DNA from: Vulgatibacter incomptus_A
GTDB taxonomy: Bacteria; Myxococcota; Myxococcia; Myxococcales; Vulgatibacteraceae
Assembly (NCBI GenBank): GCA_040391605.1
Contig: JBEBXK010000057.1
Span: forward strand, 1 to 23,633
Reading direction: 5' to 3'
Length of the DNA: 23,633 nt
The notes beneath the pieces were generated by a model, which was given only the letters and a program-made list of their open reading frames with translations, was not told the origin of the DNA and did not search any database. Below are positions 22,861 through 23,633 of this stretch, in pieces. The position numbers and the translations under genes were made by a program. The first letter of the stretch is position 1. Each line of letters starts with the position of its first letter.

Positions 22861-22953
22861 ATGGCGGCAGAGAGGTTGCCCATGCGCAAGCTGCGCGAAA
22901 TTTTGAGGTTGAGGCTGGAGCGCGGGCTCTCGGGGCGAACGATCGCACGAAGC
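22861..22953 (+). mobile_element. istA: IS21-family transposase IstA, N-terminal fragment
   Basis: A strong AAGGAGGTGGTG precedes the ATG, and 31 codons encode MAAERLPMRKLREILRLRLE followed by RGLSGRTIARS, the typical helix-turn-helix start of IS21-type IstA. The next residues (PSMNYEPP) are unrelated: the gene is cut about 15 bases before the IS3-family end at 22968. IstA is normally about 500 residues and is followed by the IstB ATPase; neither remains here. Confidence 0.75.
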
Positions 22954-22967
22954 CCCTCTATGAACTA

Positions 22968-23534
22968 TGAACCGCCCCGAAATCTCCGGAGGCTCTGGTA
23001 ATTGAGTCAGGCCGCCGTTCTCTGGGCCTGGCTCGCGGCGAACGCCTCCTCGAACTCAGCAGGAGAAACATACCCCAGAGGTTCGAGTAGGCGGTGGGTG
23101 TTGAACCAATCGACCCACTTGAGAGTAGCGAGCTCCACAGCCTCGACTCCTCTCCAGGGCCCCTTCCTCCGGATCAGCTCGGTCTTGTAAAGGCCGATCA
23201 CGGACTCGGCCATCGCGTTATCGTAGGAGTCCCCCGTGCTTCCAACCGAGGCCTCGATGCCTGAATCCGCCAGGCGCTCGGTGTACCGAATGGAGAGGTA
23301 TTGCGATCCACGATCGCTATGGTGAACCAGCTCCTTGAGATCAGGACGCTGATGGATAGCCTGCTCAAGAGCGTCGAGAACGAGGTCCGTCGCCATCGTG
23401 GTGGCAACCCGCCAGCCAACGATCCTCCGCGAGAAGACATCGATGATGAAGGCCGCATAGGCGAACCCCGTCCAGGTCGGTACGAACGTGAAATCCGCCA
23501 CCCAAAGCTGGTTCGGCGCCGACGCGTGGACCCT
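22968..23534 (-). mobile_element. IS3-family insertion sequence, right-end part with truncated orfB transposase
   Basis: The end TGAACCGCCCCGAAATCTCC resembles the terminal repeats of IS3-family elements. The minus strand (stop at 23007, open up to 23534) encodes the DDE catalytic core of orfB: ADFTFVPTWTGFAYAAFIID (first Asp), LVHHSDRGSQYLSIRYTERL (second Asp), GSTGDSYDNAMAESVIGLYK (Glu) and the closing VDWFNTHRLLEPLGYVSPAE. Relative to about 280 residues, roughly the first 110 of orfB and all of orfA are missing: a TAG at 23535-23537 ends the similarity. The element is therefore truncated inside the window and cannot move by itself. Confidence 0.85.
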
Positions 23535-23537
23535 CTA

Positions 23538-23633
23538 TGTCAATGTCGGTGAGACAGTCCTGGCAGGGTAGTTTAGTGTAGAGGGCGACCAAGGTCTGAG
23601 CGATGAATCCGGTAGTGAAAGTGCCTTCGGTCA
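23538..23633. other. Unidentified sequence beyond the IS3 truncation point
   Basis: The last 96 bases do not continue orfB. The minus strand has an open frame (TTGFIAQTLVALYTKLPCQD), and the string GGTAGTTTAGTGTAGAGGGC is AT-richer than its surroundings, as insertion-sequence ends can be. It could be the end of a second insertion sequence. There is not enough sequence to tell. Confidence 0.3.

Overview
This is a high-GC window whose codons have strongly G/C-biased third positions. It is consistent with a soil- or sediment-type bacterium, most plausibly Myxococcota or a related former deltaproteobacterial lineage. That placement is an inference from base composition, the many lipoproteins, the histone-like Lys/Ala tail on a DUF1801 protein and the ECF42/DGPF pair; there is no rRNA or other marker gene to prove it.

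Layout. (a) 1-3013, plus strand: a sulfur-themed cluster with the 3' end of a YeiH-type putative sulfate exporter, a SoxB-like metallophosphoesterase lipoprotein and a secreted DsrE-like protein. (b) 3385-5912, minus strand: small stress/accessory genes: a DGPF (YCII) protein with the wreck of its ECF42 sigma factor, a short-chain dehydrogenase tail, a VOC (PhnB-like) protein and an OsmC-family protein. (c) 6112-8059, plus strand: a CapA-family protein and a DUF1801 protein with a Lys/Ala-rich N-terminal tail. (d) 8195-9836: a decayed defence locus. It holds the tail of a Wadjet JetC-like ATPase, an internally deleted and frameshifted JetD, and AbiE-like antitoxin and nucleotidyltransferase fragments joined head to head. 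(e) 9873-15577: an unknown protein, an orphan sensor histidine kinase, a flavin-monooxygenase remnant, a Cys-rich lipoprotein, and a divergent GFA-family/AraC-family pair. (f) 15621-18030: a graveyard with the C-terminal part of a large serine recombinase, a ribbon-helix-helix gene with a frameshift and minus-strand remnants, around one intact dihydrofolate-reductase-like gene. (g) 18066-18907: an ArsR/SRPBCC operon with a perfect inverted-repeat operator lying over its start codon. (h) 18912-23633: a tRNA 3'-half remnant, a frameshifted HTH gene, a large unknown HTH/coiled-coil protein, a YjzC-like protein, an HNH nuclease with a glycine-zipper tail, and nested insertion sequences (an IS3-family copy next to a truncated IS21-family istA).

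The main theme is many intact small accessory genes set among genes that have lost their middles or tails. Several remnants (sigma factor, JetD, flavin monooxygenase) keep both conserved ends but lack the interior, which suggests decay by internal deletion. Several others differ from an intact frame by a single base (JetD, the RHH gene, the HTH gene), so some breaks could be sequencing errors. I see no CRISPR array, no complete tRNA, no rRNA and no convincing intact new system. The best leads are the SoxB-like/DsrE-like cluster, the Wadjet/AbiE graveyard, the HNH-glycine-zipper protein and the unknown 456-residue protein.
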